A stretch of DNA of 53,840 nucleotides from WSXY01 sp038325105 (GCA_038325105.1 JBBQIR010000006.1:1-53840); one strand, 5' to 3'. Shown: positions 22,761 to 31,289, counted from the first letter of the stretch. Numbers and translations are program-made. The notes: generated by a model from the sequence alone, not told the origin.

Positions 22761-22774
22761 TTGACATGAGTCAA
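22761..22774. promoter_or_regulatory. Crp/Fnr-type operator (TTGAC-ATGA-GTCAA)
   Basis: A perfect palindrome with the spacing of Fnr/Dnr boxes lies in the divergent spacer. A possible -10 (TAGGCT, 22797-22802) on the plus strand would put its centre about 41.5 bases from the start of transcription of ygbA, the class II activator position. Confidence 0.75.
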
Positions 22775-22827
22775 GGCGCGGGGCTAACGCGAGGGGTAGG
22801 CTCGGGCAGTCGATGAGAGGAACGCCA

Positions 22828-23256
22828 GTGGCCGAAACGCAGATGACCGAGAAGTTCCGCGAGCGTATGTCCGACGCCGTTGTGCGCAAGGACACGAAGA
22901 CGCTCGGCGATTTTACCGCGATCTACTGCTCGGGCAACCACGGCGACCGCACGCGGACGCCGGTCGAAAGCGCCGCCGCATCGCTCGGCGTGTACGGCCG
23001 CAAGCCGCTCGCGCTCTGCGACGAATGCGCGGAGCACCTCCGCTATGCCGAGAAGCGCCGCGCGTACTGCCCGAGAGATCCCAAGCCGTTCTGCGCTCAC
23101 TGCGACACACAGTGCTACAAGCCCGAGGAACTCGGGTGGCAGCGAACGATGATGCGCTACAGCGGGCCGCGCTCGGTGTGGCACGGGTATGCGATAGCCG
23201 GCATCAAGCATGCGCTCGAAGGACGGAAGCACCGGAAACAGGCCCGGAACGCATAA
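22828..23256 (+). CDS. ygbA: YgbA family nitrous oxide-stimulated promoter protein
   Basis: The protein has 142 residues. It contains the YgbA_NO signature: TLGDFTAIYCSGNHGDRTRT at the start, LALCDECAEHLRYAEKRRAY CP, then PFCAHCDTQCYKPEELGWQR and the hallmark VMRYSGPR-like MMRYSGPRSVW. Four Cys plus His suggest metal binding. In enterobacteria ygbA is induced by nitric oxide and supports growth under nitrosative stress. The GTG at 22828 has SD GAGAGG at 7 bases. It heads an operon with the ferredoxin and probably hcp. Confidence 0.88.
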   Translation: MAETQMTEKFRERMSDAVVRKDTKTLGDFTAIYCSGNHGDRTRTPVESAAASLGVYGRKPLALCDECAEHLRYAEKRRAYCPRDPKPFCAHCDTQCYKPEELGWQRTMMRYSGPRSVWHGYAIAGIKHALEGRKHRKQARNA

Positions 23257-23284
23257 GCGTCCGGCTGCGAGAGAGGAATCCCCC

Positions 23285-23671
23285 ATGAGCTCAACTATCA
23301 CCCGACAGATCGTGCACATCGACGAGGCGCTCTGCACCGGCTGCGGCCTGTGCGTCAGCCCGTGCGCCGAGGGCGCGATCGTCATGGTCGGTGGCAAGGC
23401 GAAGGTCGTCCGCGAAGAGCTGTGCGACGGCGCCGGGTTCTGCCTTGGCGTGTGCCCCACCGGCGCGCTCACCATCGAGACGCGCGACGCCGTGCCGTTC
23501 GACCACGCGGCCGCCGAGCCGATCATCGCCGAGAAGCAGAAGACGTACGTCCCGCAAGTCTGTTTCCAGTGCGGCACCGATGAGGACAACGCGTCGCTTC
23601 TGCCGGTGCGCCAACACGGGCGGAGCGAGTGGGTCTGCACGCGTTGCTTGCCTTCGCTGATTCACGGGTAG
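23285..23671 (+). CDS. Two-cluster ferredoxin with extra C-terminal Cys ribbon
   Basis: The protein has 128 residues. CTGCGLCVSPC and CDGAGFCLGVCPTGAL are the two ferredoxin cluster motifs. The second motif has C-x5-C-x3-C, lacking one Cys of the usual four (C-D-G-A-G-F-C). An added C-terminal tail (CFQCGTDEDNASLLPVRQH, then CTRCLPSLIHG) carries a C-x2-C...C-x2-C pair that may bind zinc or iron. It is the natural electron donor candidate for the hybrid-cluster protein downstream. The SD GAGAGGAA precedes the ATG at 23285. Confidence 0.85.
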   Translation: MSSTITRQIVHIDEALCTGCGLCVSPCAEGAIVMVGGKAKVVREELCDGAGFCLGVCPTGALTIETRDAVPFDHAAAEPIIAEKQKTYVPQVCFQCGTDEDNASLLPVRQHGRSEWVCTRCLPSLIHG

Positions 23672-23682
23672 GGTTAGGTGAG

Positions 23683-23809
23683 GGTCGGGCGGGATGTATG
23701 TCGTCTGCTCGGGCAGTCCTCGGCGGGGGCCCTTGACGGCGCGAACGCTTCGCGTTCTTACCGCCTCCCTGCCAGTGGAACTCGCTGACGACATACACCC
23801 CGCCCGACC
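23683..23809. repeat. 127-base imperfect palindrome
   Basis: Arms 23683-23705 and 23787-23809 are 23 bases long and match at 22 positions (GGTCGGGCGGG...ATGTCGTC and its complement). Inside lie further pairing stretches and a hairpin GAACGC-TTC-GCGTTC at the tip. It has the form of a miniature inverted-repeat element or a large structured RNA, 11 bases after the ferredoxin stop. No clear target duplication flanks it. Confidence 0.7.
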
Positions 23810-23846
23810 TCGGCGCTCAGAAATCAGGGGTGCACGCGTGAGGCCC

Positions 23847-23882
23847 ACGGTTCGGCTGAACGACCGATATCAACCGAACCGT
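23847..23882. promoter_or_regulatory. Inverted repeat upstream of hcp
   Basis: ACGGTTCGG and CCGAACCGT are perfect 9-base arms with an 18-base spacer, 58 bases before the hcp start. It could be a protein-binding site or an RNA hairpin in the leader; it does not match the Fnr-type box. Confidence 0.4.
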
Positions 23883-23939
23883 CCATCGATCGTGCTCCAT
23901 TCATAGGGCATCGATTCATACACTTCAGAGGAGGCGCGT

Positions 23940-25577
23940 ATGTTCTGCAATCAGTGTGAACAGGCTAGCAAGGGCGTGGGATGCACGACTGTGGGAGTGT
24001 GCGGGAAAACCGGTGACGTTGCGGCGTTGCAGGACCTGCTCATCCACGAACTCAAGGGCATCGCAGCGATTGCTGTTGTCGGCGCCAAGGTCGGCGTCGT
24101 CGACCATGCGGCTGCAGTCTTCACCACGCAGGCGCTCTTTACAACGGTCACCAACGTGGACTTCGACGCTGAGCATCTTGCGGGCATCATCCGCGAGGGC
24201 GCTGCCGTGAAGGCTTCGCTGCGTGCGACGGTCGAGACTGCGGGTGGTGGCGTGCCGACCGACGATCCGGCTGTGGCGTTCGAGCCAGCTGCGGACCTCG
24301 ACGCGCTCGTCGCGCAGGGCGAAGCAGTCGGGATCTTCTCGGACCACGACCGTGATGAGAACGTGGTCGCGCTCCAGCAGACCGCCGTGTACGGCCTCAA
24401 GGGCATAGCGGCGTACGCGGACCATGCGCGTGTCCTGGGCCACGAGAATCCCGCGATCTACTCGTTCATGCACGAGCTGCTCGCCGCGCTGTCGGATAAG
24501 AGCCTCGACCTCAACGCATGGGTTGCGCTCGCACTCAAGACCGGCGAGGTCAACCTGTGGGTCATGGAGCTCCTCGACGCCGCGAACACCGGGGCGTACG
24601 GGCATCCGGTACCCACGTCGGTTCCGCTCGGCCACCGTCCCAACAAGGCGATCGTTGTCTCGGGACACGACCTCAAGGACCTCAAGGAGCTGCTCGACGC
24701 GACCGAAGGCCTCGGCATCGACATCTACACGCACGGCGAGATGCTGCCGGCGCACGGCTACCCCGAGCTCAAGAAGTACCCGCACTTCTACGGGCACTAC
24801 GGCACCGCATGGCAGAACCAGCGCAAGGAGTTCGACGAGTTTCCCGGTGCGATCCTCATGACCACGAACTGCATCATGAACCCCCGCGAGACGTACGCGG
24901 TCAACATCTTCGCGACCGGCCGTGTGGCGCATCCGAGTGCGATCCACGTCGACAACGGCGACTTCCAGGCCGTCATCGACCGCGCGCTCGCGATGCCCGG
25001 CTTCACCGATGAATTCGATGGCGGTTCCGTGATGGTCGGCTTCGGCCGCAACGCGGTCCTCGCGGTCGCTCCCACGGTCATCGAGGCCGTGAAGTCCGGC
25101 GCGATCAAGCACTTCTTCCTCGTTGGCGGGTGCGACGGCGCCAAGCCGGGTCGCAGTTACTACACCGACTTCGTGGAGGCTGCCCCGGCCGACACGATCA
25201 TCCTCACGCTCGCGTGCGGGAAGTTTCGCTTCTTCGACAAGCAGCTTGGCGACATCGGCGGCATTCCGCGCCTGCTCGATGTGGGCCAGTGCAACGATGC
25301 GTACAGCGCCATCAAGATCGCGGGCGCCCTTGCCGAGGCGTTCGATGTCGGCGTGAACGAACTGCCGCTCTCGATGATTCTCTCGTGGTACGAGCAGAAG
25401 GCCGTCGCGATCCTGCTGACGCTGCTCCACCTCGGCATCACCGACATTCGCCTCGGGCCTACCCTGCCGGCGTTCATCACACCAGCGGTGCTGCAGGTCC
25501 TCGTGGACAACTTCGACATCAAGCCGATCGGCGCGACTGCTGCCGAGGACCTCGCGACGATTCTTGGTGCCGCGTGA
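23940..25577 (+). CDS. hcp: Hybrid-cluster protein (hydroxylamine reductase)
   Basis: The protein has 545 residues, full length. The N-terminal cluster motif is C-x2-C-x8-C-x5-C (MFCNQCEQASKGVGCTTVGV C), the class I form found in strict anaerobes, in contrast to the enterobacterial C-x2-C-x11-C-x6-C. The hybrid cluster ligands lie in the C-terminal half (GGCDGAKPGRSYYTDF, LACGKFRFF, DVGQCNDAYSA). Hcp reduces nitric oxide to N2O or hydroxylamine to ammonia. The SD GAGGAGG precedes the ATG. It is preceded by a ferredoxin and followed by a heme-motif membrane protein, which fits electron supply to Hcp. Confidence 0.96.
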   Translation: MFCNQCEQASKGVGCTTVGVCGKTGDVAALQDLLIHELKGIAAIAVVGAKVGVVDHAAAVFTTQALFTTVTNVDFDAEHLAGIIREGAAVKASLRATVETAGGGVPTDDPAVAFEPAADLDALVAQGEAVGIFSDHDRDENVVALQQTAVYGLKGIAAYADHARVLGHENPAIYSFMHELLAALSDKSLDLNAWVALALKTGEVNLWVMELLDAANTGAYGHPVPTSVPLGHRPNKAIVVSGHDLKDLKELLDATEGLGIDIYTHGEMLPAHGYPELKKYPHFYGHYGTAWQNQRKEFDEFPGAILMTTNCIMNPRETYAVNIFATGRVAHPSAIHVDNGDFQAVIDRALAMPGFTDEFDGGSVMVGFGRNAVLAVAPTVIEAVKSGAIKHFFLVGGCDGAKPGRSYYTDFVEAAPADTIILTLACGKFRFFDKQLGDIGGIPRLLDVGQCNDAYSAIKIAGALAEAFDVGVNELPLSMILSWYEQKAVAILLTLLHLGITDIRLGPTLPAFITPAVLQVLVDNFDIKPIGATAAEDLATILGAA

Positions 25578-25909
25578 GCGAGCTCGACCCGACGCTCGAG
25601 ATTCCGGAGACGGCGGCCCCTTCGCGGGGCCGCCGGATCCTCGGTCGCGTGCTCCTCGGCATCGGGTGGACGTTCGTTGGGCTCGTTACGCTCGGCATCG
25701 TGCTTTACCTCTTCGGTGGTATGTGGGTGCGCACGCCCGAGATGCGCTCGGCGTATAGCGACCTCGTTACGAGCGGCCAGCAGCCGGCGCTCGAGGCGGC
25801 GTTCGTGGTGCCGATTCCGGGTTGCGTGTGCCACAGTGACGATCCAGTCGCGCAGGCGCAGCACTCCACGCGGCGCATTCGTGAGTGCATGGGGTGCCAC
25901 GGCGGCTGA
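25574..25909 (+). CDS. Membrane-anchored mono-heme-motif protein
   Basis: The protein has 111 residues. An N-terminal cytoplasmic part (about 20 residues) is followed by one helix, ILGRVLLGIGWTFVGLVTLG, then a short outside domain. It ends with CMGCHGG, a standard CXXCH heme c motif, and has CVCH earlier in GCVCHSDDP, one residue short of the standard motif. Downstream histidines (QHSTRR) could be axial ligands. The GTG overlaps the hcp stop by three bases, so it is co-translated with hcp and may pass electrons to it or to the ferredoxin. No full-length family match is evident. Confidence 0.75.
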   Translation: MSELDPTLEIPETAAPSRGRRILGRVLLGIGWTFVGLVTLGIVLYLFGGMWVRTPEMRSAYSDLVTSGQQPALEAAFVVPIPGCVCHSDDPVAQAQHSTRRIRECMGCHGG

Positions 25910-25951
25910 CGGGGCCAGGAGCGGCTAGTCCCCTGGACGTGCGCCCTTGTT

Positions 25952-25985
25952 CGGGGTACGAATGAACAATGATTCGAATACCCCG
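25952..25985 (+). promoter_or_regulatory. Hairpin presenting the start codon of the phosphoesterase gene
   Basis: CGGGGTA-CGAAT pairs with ATTCG-(AA)-TACCCCG around a loop GAACAATG that contains the start ATG (25969-25971). No SD precedes the ATG, so initiation may be leaderless or structure-controlled. Confidence 0.45.
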
Positions 25986-27390
25986 CTTCACGCTTTCCGC
26001 AGCAGCGCGACGACGCGTCCTATCGGCCGCTGCCGTTGCCGCAGCCGTTCTGATCGGACTGGTGGTCTTCGGCGCGGCGGCTGCCGACACGGTCACGGTC
26101 GGGCCTGTCACAGCTGACGTGCGGCTTGGTCTCGCCCTTGACGGCGACACCGTCGTCAAGCTGCCGCCGTTCGGCTCGGTTCGAGCCGACACGCACGTGG
26201 GTTTCCTGAAGGCGTCCATCTCGCTTGCCGAGATCGACCCGCAGGGTCTTGAGCAGATTGCCGCCACGCGCGCGATCTCGATAGCGGACCTTCGTGAATG
26301 GCAAGCGCAGCTTACCTCGGCAGTGCTGCGGCTCGCGCTCACAGGCGCCGCTGCTGCCGTCTTCGCCGCCGCGCTCGTGGGGTGGGTTTTGGCGCGCAGG
26401 CGTCGGGAGGCGGTCATTGCAGCAACGGTGACAGCACTGATCGTGTCATCGCTTTGGCTCTCGACCTCGACGTTCAGTACGACCGCTTTCTCGGACGCAC
26501 AGTATGAAGGTGCGCTTCGCTACGCACCGGCAGCGCTCGCAGTGGTGCAGCAACGCTACTCGACCATCGAGGACCTGAAGGTTCAGGTGGGCGCGCTCGC
26601 GGAGAATCTTGCGGCCTACTACGGCGTCGCGCAGTCGTTTCAGGGCACCGGACCGCTCGAAGACTCCAGGAGAGTCCTCCTCGTGAGTGACGTACATCTT
26701 GACCCGGTCGGCATTGAGCTTACAAAGGAGCTTGCGCGCTCCTATGAGGTGGACCTGATCTTAGATACCGGCGACATGAGCCACTTCGGCACCGAAACCG
26801 AAGGCCGCCTTGCCGGCGAGGGCATGGGTTCGATCCCGCGTGTGTACGTGCCGGGAAACCACGATTCTCCCGTGTACGTCTCGGCGCTGCGGGCGGTACC
26901 CACGGTAACGGTGCTCGATGGTGAGACGACCACGACTCCCTGGGGGCTCTCGGTCCTCGGTATCGCGGATCCTGCAAGCGGTGCGCGGGGCGTGGAGCCG
27001 GACGCTGACGCGGCCCGCGCAGCCGGCGAGCAACTCGCGTTCGCGTCGGGAGAGCCAACTCCCTCGATCGTAGCGGTCCACGACCCGGCGAGCGGCGAGG
27101 CGTTCGAGGGAGCCGTCCGGATCGTGGTGTCGGGGCACACGCACACCCCGATGTTCGAAGAGCGTTCGGGTACTCTCTTCCTGAGCGTAGGGACGACAGG
27201 TGGCGTGCACTTCTCGGCGCTCCGCGCGGATCCGCACATCCCGAACGGGGCGATCGTCCTCTACTACTCGCGTACCAGCCCGCCGCGTTTGCTTGCTGTT
27301 GAGCAGATCGAGGTCTTCGGCAAGGAGGAGCGATCGTCGGTACGGCGCACGGTCTTCGGCGTCGGGGATGTGCAGGCGCCACAGGAGTGA
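25969..27390 (+). CDS. Membrane-bound metallophosphoesterase
   Basis: The protein has 473 residues. The first helix (VLSAAAVAAAVLIGLVVFGA) and a two-helix region at about residues 120-170 (LTGAAAAVFAAALVGWVLA) place the catalytic part outside. From residue 240 the calcineurin-like fold shows LLVSDVHLDP, LDTGDMSHFG, VPGNHDS and SGHTHTP, the motifs D-x-H, G-D, G-N-H-D and G-H-x-H that coordinate two metals. The middle region AASADTVTVGPVTADVRLGL-like strands forms a small beta domain. The substrate is unknown. The gene follows the hcp cluster but is separated by about 60 bases. Confidence 0.88.
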   Translation: MIRIPRFTLSAAARRRVLSAAAVAAAVLIGLVVFGAAAADTVTVGPVTADVRLGLALDGDTVVKLPPFGSVRADTHVGFLKASISLAEIDPQGLEQIAATRAISIADLREWQAQLTSAVLRLALTGAAAAVFAAALVGWVLARRRREAVIAATVTALIVSSLWLSTSTFSTTAFSDAQYEGALRYAPAALAVVQQRYSTIEDLKVQVGALAENLAAYYGVAQSFQGTGPLEDSRRVLLVSDVHLDPVGIELTKELARSYEVDLILDTGDMSHFGTETEGRLAGEGMGSIPRVYVPGNHDSPVYVSALRAVPTVTVLDGETTTTPWGLSVLGIADPASGARGVEPDADAARAAGEQLAFASGEPTPSIVAVHDPASGEAFEGAVRIVVSGHTHTPMFEERSGTLFLSVGTTGGVHFSALRADPHIPNGAIVLYYSRTSPPRLLAVEQIEVFGKEERSSVRRTVFGVGDVQAPQE

Positions 27391-27517
27391 GCCGGTCACG
27401 CCGTAGGTCGTCTCCACACAACTGCGTGGTTTGGTGGTCCCTGCGGTATGATTACTGGGGGAATGCGCCGCGCCGCGATTCCGGGCGCCCGATACCGCAA
27501 CTACCGCTGGAGGAGCG

Positions 27518-29212
27518 ATGACGCAGCTCATCGAGCACGTGCAGTACCTCGCCGACACGATCGGTCCTCGTCCGGCCACCACCGATGCCGAGGCCCAAGC
27601 CGCCGAGTACATCGAGAGCGTCTTCCGCGAACGCGGGCTCGAGATCGAGCGCCAGGAGTTCGAGTGCCCGCGCACGTACTCGTGGGCATACGTCGCGTAC
27701 CACGCGCTCACGATCGGTGCGGCAGTGCTTTCCCGCTGGTTCGGCTGGCCCGCTTTCGCACTCGCGCTCGTCTCGGCGGTGTTGTTGTGGCTCGACCTCG
27801 ACACGCGCTGGGGACTCAGCAACCTCATGCCCAAGGGTCCCAGCCAGAACATCATCGCCCGCCACATCCCGAAGGTCCGCCGCAACGAGCGCACCCGCCG
27901 GGTCGTCGTGGTGGCGCACTACGACACCGCGAAATCGTCGCTCGCATTCAGTCCGGGCATGGTCAAGAACTTCTCGGTGACCTTCGCCCTGCTGAAGTGG
28001 ACGACGTTCCTCACGCCGGTCGTTATCTTCATCTCGGCGCTGCCGTGGACGAAGGGACTCAAGCCATGGTCGTGGTACGCGACGCTCGTCGTAGCCGTGT
28101 ACCTGATCGTGCCACTGCTCATCAACGTGCACCGCGAGCTGCTCATGAAGTCCGTCGATGGCGCGAACGACAACGCCTCCGGTGTTGCTGCCATGCTCGG
28201 CGCGATGGAACTCACCGTGCCCGAGGCAGAGGTGGAGCCGTCGCGTTACACAAATGAGCTGCCGATTCGCAGAACGCCCGAAGCGGCGGTTGAGGCCGAC
28301 GTGGTGCTTGAAGACGCGCTGCTGTCGTACACGCCGATCGCCCCGACCGAGGACGAGATCCGCCGCCCCGCACTTGGCAGCTTCGGCGATCTCGACTGGG
28401 ACGACGACGAGCCGAAGAAGCCGACATCCGGACAGGTCACCTTCGACCTTGGCGCCGACGACTGGGACGCGCTTGCCGACGCGGACGCCGCGGCTCCGGC
28501 ACCAAACGTGGCTGCACCGGCCGAGCCCGTGCGCGCCGAGAAGCACGGACTGCGCGACTGGCTCGGGGTGGGCAAGGGTTTCGAAGTGCGCCGGGAGGGC
28601 AAGCGCATCGGCCACTGGGACAACCTCGACGACGACGAAGAAGACGAAGACGGCTTCGGACTCAAGGGCGGCAGCGCCGGCGAGACTGCAGCCTTCGACG
28701 ACCCCGCGTTTGCTGCCGATGAGGCCGCACGTATCCGCCGTCGCGTGACGTCGGGCGTGGACCGCGGGCTTGTGGAGAAGGAAGTCTGGTTCGTGGCGAC
28801 AGGCGCCGAGGAGGTCGGGACCTGCGGCATGCAGGCGTTCCTCAAGGCGTACGAGGAGGATCTTCGCGACGCCGTCATCATCAACCTCGACAACCTCGGA
28901 ACGGGCGCGCTTCACTGGGTCACCAGTGAGGGCATGGCCCGGCGCTACCACTGCGACCGTCGGCTTGCCTCGGCTGCGAAGCGCGTTGTCAGGGAAGAAG
29001 AGATGCCGATTCGCGGGCGCGACTACCGCGGTCTTTCTACGGATGCGACGCCCGCACTGGCTCGCGGTTTTCGTGCGATGAGTGTCATGGCGTTCGACAT
29101 CAACGGGCGTCTGCCGAACTGGCACTGGAAGACCGACACCACTGATGCGGTCCAGCCGGAGAATCTCGACCTGGCCGCGGCATTCGTTACGAAGCTCATC
29201 CGCGACCTCTAG
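27518..29212 (+). CDS. M28 family peptidase with acidic insertion
   Basis: The protein has 564 residues. Zinc-binding and catalytic residues are present: His134 and Asp136 in VVAHYDTAKSS, Asp218 in GANDNASGVAAM, Glu431/Glu432 in TGAEEVGTCGM, then VIINLDNLGTG and TTDAVQPENL. Between about residues 240 and 410 is a long acidic, low-complexity insertion (WDDDEPKKPTSG, DNLDDDEEDEDGFGLKGG) unlike ordinary M28 peptidases. Two hydrophobic stretches lie at about residues 67-90 and 165-206, so the protein is membrane-associated. It is likely an aminopeptidase; the substrate is unknown. Confidence 0.85.
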   Translation: MTQLIEHVQYLADTIGPRPATTDAEAQAAEYIESVFRERGLEIERQEFECPRTYSWAYVAYHALTIGAAVLSRWFGWPAFALALVSAVLLWLDLDTRWGLSNLMPKGPSQNIIARHIPKVRRNERTRRVVVVAHYDTAKSSLAFSPGMVKNFSVTFALLKWTTFLTPVVIFISALPWTKGLKPWSWYATLVVAVYLIVPLLINVHRELLMKSVDGANDNASGVAAMLGAMELTVPEAEVEPSRYTNELPIRRTPEAAVEADVVLEDALLSYTPIAPTEDEIRRPALGSFGDLDWDDDEPKKPTSGQVTFDLGADDWDALADADAAAPAPNVAAPAEPVRAEKHGLRDWLGVGKGFEVRREGKRIGHWDNLDDDEEDEDGFGLKGGSAGETAAFDDPAFAADEAARIRRRVTSGVDRGLVEKEVWFVATGAEEVGTCGMQAFLKAYEEDLRDAVIINLDNLGTGALHWVTSEGMARRYHCDRRLASAAKRVVREEEMPIRGRDYRGLSTDATPALARGFRAMSVMAFDINGRLPNWHWKTDTTDAVQPENLDLAAAFVTKLIRDL

Positions 29213-29285
29213 AGCGTGCGTTTCGCCTGAAGGTGCGTGATACACTCTGTCCCTACGTGCGTGACCCGGATGCGCGGAGGCCTGC

Positions 29286-30539
29286 TTGAATCAAAGCAAG
29301 ATCGCAAAAGCGCTCGCCCGAACGGCCATTGTCTCGTGGCGCGAGAAGCCCACGCAGTACGACATAGAGGCGCTTCGCGCGAACATCGAACGAGTCGGAC
29401 TCGTCATTCGCGTGCGTTGGGCGATCGTCGCCGCGCTTGCGGTGTTCTCGGTGGTCGCAGCGTTCGTCTACTCTCGAGCCGTGCCCTTCGAGCAGTTCGT
29501 CGCGAACATGACGATTCCGGCGTTGGCGCTCTTGTTCGTTCTCGGCTACAACATCTTCTACCAGATGACGTATCGCCGGGTGGGCAATGTCGCGTTCCTC
29601 AACCAGGCGCAACTCATTTTCGACATCATCGTGACGACCGTGCTCGTCTACTACAGTGGCGGCGTGTACTCCTGGTTCTCCTCGATGTATCTCCTGTTCG
29701 TCCTTGAGGGCGCGTTCATCTTGCCGAGACGCTGGCACGTGTGGATGCTCGTTACGGTCTCTGCGGTGTTCTACGGGCTTGTGCTCCTCTCGGAATATGC
29801 GGGTTGGATCCCTCACATCGACATGCCGTTTGTCACAAACCACCTCTACGACAACGGGACATACGTCATCGTGCGCTACCTCTGGAAGATCACGATGTAC
29901 GGTGGCGCCGGCACCATCGGTATTCTCATGATGAACCGCATCCGGGAGCGCGAGCACGAACTACGCGAGTCGTCGATGACCGATGAGATTACCGGGCTCT
30001 ACAACCGCCCATACTTCCACCGTGTGCTTTCGACCGAGATCGAGCGTGCACGCCGTAGCGGTCACGAGCTGGCGATCGTCATTGCCGACGTCAATCAGTT
30101 CGGGGACATCAACCGCGTTTTCGGTCTCGACGTCGGCGATGAGATCCTCGCGGCGCTCGGTGACGCGCTGAAAGACGCCGCGAAAGAAGACCACGGCGAC
30201 GCCCCGTACGACCTCAACGCGGCGTGCCGGGTCGGTGGCGAGGAACTGTCGGTCATCGTTCCTGAACTGGGTCTCTACGAAGAGGATATCGCTCCCGCGC
30301 GCGACCGCGCGCTCGCCATTGCCGAGGCGTTCCGCGCCCGGGTCGAAGGTCTGCGTGTGCGGGGGCTCAGTGTCACGGTCAGCGTCGGTGTCGCGGTCTT
30401 CCCCGGCGACGGCGACTCGTTCGATGCGCTCGTGGACTCGGCGGACGGTGCGCTCTTCTCAGCATCCGAAGCCGGTGGGAATCGTGTGGTTGCAGCGTGG
30501 ACGCTCGACGAGCCTGCTGCAGACGAGCTGCCGCTATGA
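29286..30539 (+). CDS. Membrane-bound GGDEF diguanylate cyclase
   Basis: The protein has 417 residues. Five or six helices (residues 40-220) precede a GGDEF domain with SSMTDEITGLYNRPYFHRVL at its start and the active-site sequence GGEEL at residues 317-321. A Leu in place of the usual Phe is tolerated in active cyclases. The upstream I-site-like RxxD is not obvious. It should make cyclic di-GMP in response to a membrane signal. The TTG start at 29286 has SD GGAGG; the stop overlaps the next gene by four bases. Confidence 0.88.
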   Translation: MNQSKIAKALARTAIVSWREKPTQYDIEALRANIERVGLVIRVRWAIVAALAVFSVVAAFVYSRAVPFEQFVANMTIPALALLFVLGYNIFYQMTYRRVGNVAFLNQAQLIFDIIVTTVLVYYSGGVYSWFSSMYLLFVLEGAFILPRRWHVWMLVTVSAVFYGLVLLSEYAGWIPHIDMPFVTNHLYDNGTYVIVRYLWKITMYGGAGTIGILMMNRIREREHELRESSMTDEITGLYNRPYFHRVLSTEIERARRSGHELAIVIADVNQFGDINRVFGLDVGDEILAALGDALKDAAKEDHGDAPYDLNAACRVGGEELSVIVPELGLYEEDIAPARDRALAIAEAFRARVEGLRVRGLSVTVSVGVAVFPGDGDSFDALVDSADGALFSASEAGGNRVVAAWTLDEPAADELPL

Positions 30540-31207
30540 AGGCGGCTCCAAACAGGCGGCACGCGATCGTCGCCGCGACGGCTTTCCTCGTGGCGCTCGG
30601 CCTCTCCGTCTCGATTCTGCTGATGCCGTGGTTTACGTACCTGATGGTTCCCGCGTCGGGCGCAACCGAACTAACCGGCCTCTCCACGACCCGCGTTAGA
30701 GAAGTTGCCGAGGAGGTCCGCTACTTCATCGCACATCGCGACGCTCCGCCCTTGCCCGCAGTCGTCGACGGCGCACCCGGCTTCGATGCATCGTCCGTGA
30801 GCCATCTCGAGGATGTGCGCGACGTGGTGATCGGCGCCCGGTGGGTGACGCTCATCGCGACGCTCATCCTCGGAATCGCCGCCGCCGAGGCGCTTTCGCG
30901 AGGAGAACTTCTGGGAGTGTCCGGCGGGCTTCGGACGGCTGGTTGGTCGACCTTCGGGGTCGTGCTCCTGGCGGCGCTCGCGGGCACCGTGGATTTCGAT
31001 GCCTTTTTCACGGCGTTCCACGGCGTGTTCTTTAAGGCCGGTACCTGGTCTTTTCCCGCCGACGCGCTCATAATTCGCGTCTTTCCCCTGCCGTTCTGGA
31101 GCGCTGCCGCCCTTGCGTGGGCCGTGCTATCGCTGCTGATCGCGGGCGTGCTCGTGGCCGGAGGTTTTCTGGGCAAGCGCGTCGCACGCGGGATGACGCG
31201 CAATTAA
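30536..31207 (+). CDS. DUF1461 integral membrane protein
   Basis: The protein has 223 residues. The DUF1461 (TIGR01906-type) pattern is present: a first helix, then TRVREVAEEVRYFIAHRDAP, LSHLEDVRDVV-like spacing (VSHLEDVRDVVIG), four more helices, and FFTAFHGVFFKAGTWSFPAD with IRVFPLPFWSAAA. Its molecular function is unknown. It is translationally coupled to the GGDEF gene (ATGA overlap), suggesting a linked role. Confidence 0.88.
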   Translation: MKAAPNRRHAIVAATAFLVALGLSVSILLMPWFTYLMVPASGATELTGLSTTRVREVAEEVRYFIAHRDAPPLPAVVDGAPGFDASSVSHLEDVRDVVIGARWVTLIATLILGIAAAEALSRGELLGVSGGLRTAGWSTFGVVLLAALAGTVDFDAFFTAFHGVFFKAGTWSFPADALIIRVFPLPFWSAAALAWAVLSLLIAGVLVAGGFLGKRVARGMTRN

Positions 31208-31228
31208 TGTTCACAAACGGAGGAATAC

Positions 31229-31261
31229 ATGCAACACTTGAGCACGGAGAGCAACTCCTGA
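31229..31261 (+). CDS. Possible ten-residue leader peptide
   Basis: An SD GGAGG, five bases, then ATG and the codons for MQHLSTESNS before TGA. It stands alone between the DUF1461 gene and a hairpin. No attenuator repeats are visible; translation is plausible but unproven. Confidence 0.25.
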   Translation: MQHLSTESNS

Positions 31262-31273
31262 CATGGTTTTAGG

Positions 31274-31289
31274 GTCCCCGACAGGGGAC
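31274..31289. terminator. GTCCCC-GACA-GGGGAC hairpin (terminator or REP-like)
   Basis: Perfect 6-base arms are followed by TTGGGGACTGTTT, a further copy of GGGGAC and a short T-run. It may terminate the GGDEF-DUF1461 transcript. The repeated GGGGAC motif resembles repetitive extragenic palindromes. Confidence 0.45.

Noticed and set aside
26761..27894. Minus-strand frame of 377 codons across the phosphoesterase gene
   Set aside because: It is Arg/Ser/Pro-rich, lacks domain motifs and conflicts with the clear metallophosphoesterase on the plus strand.
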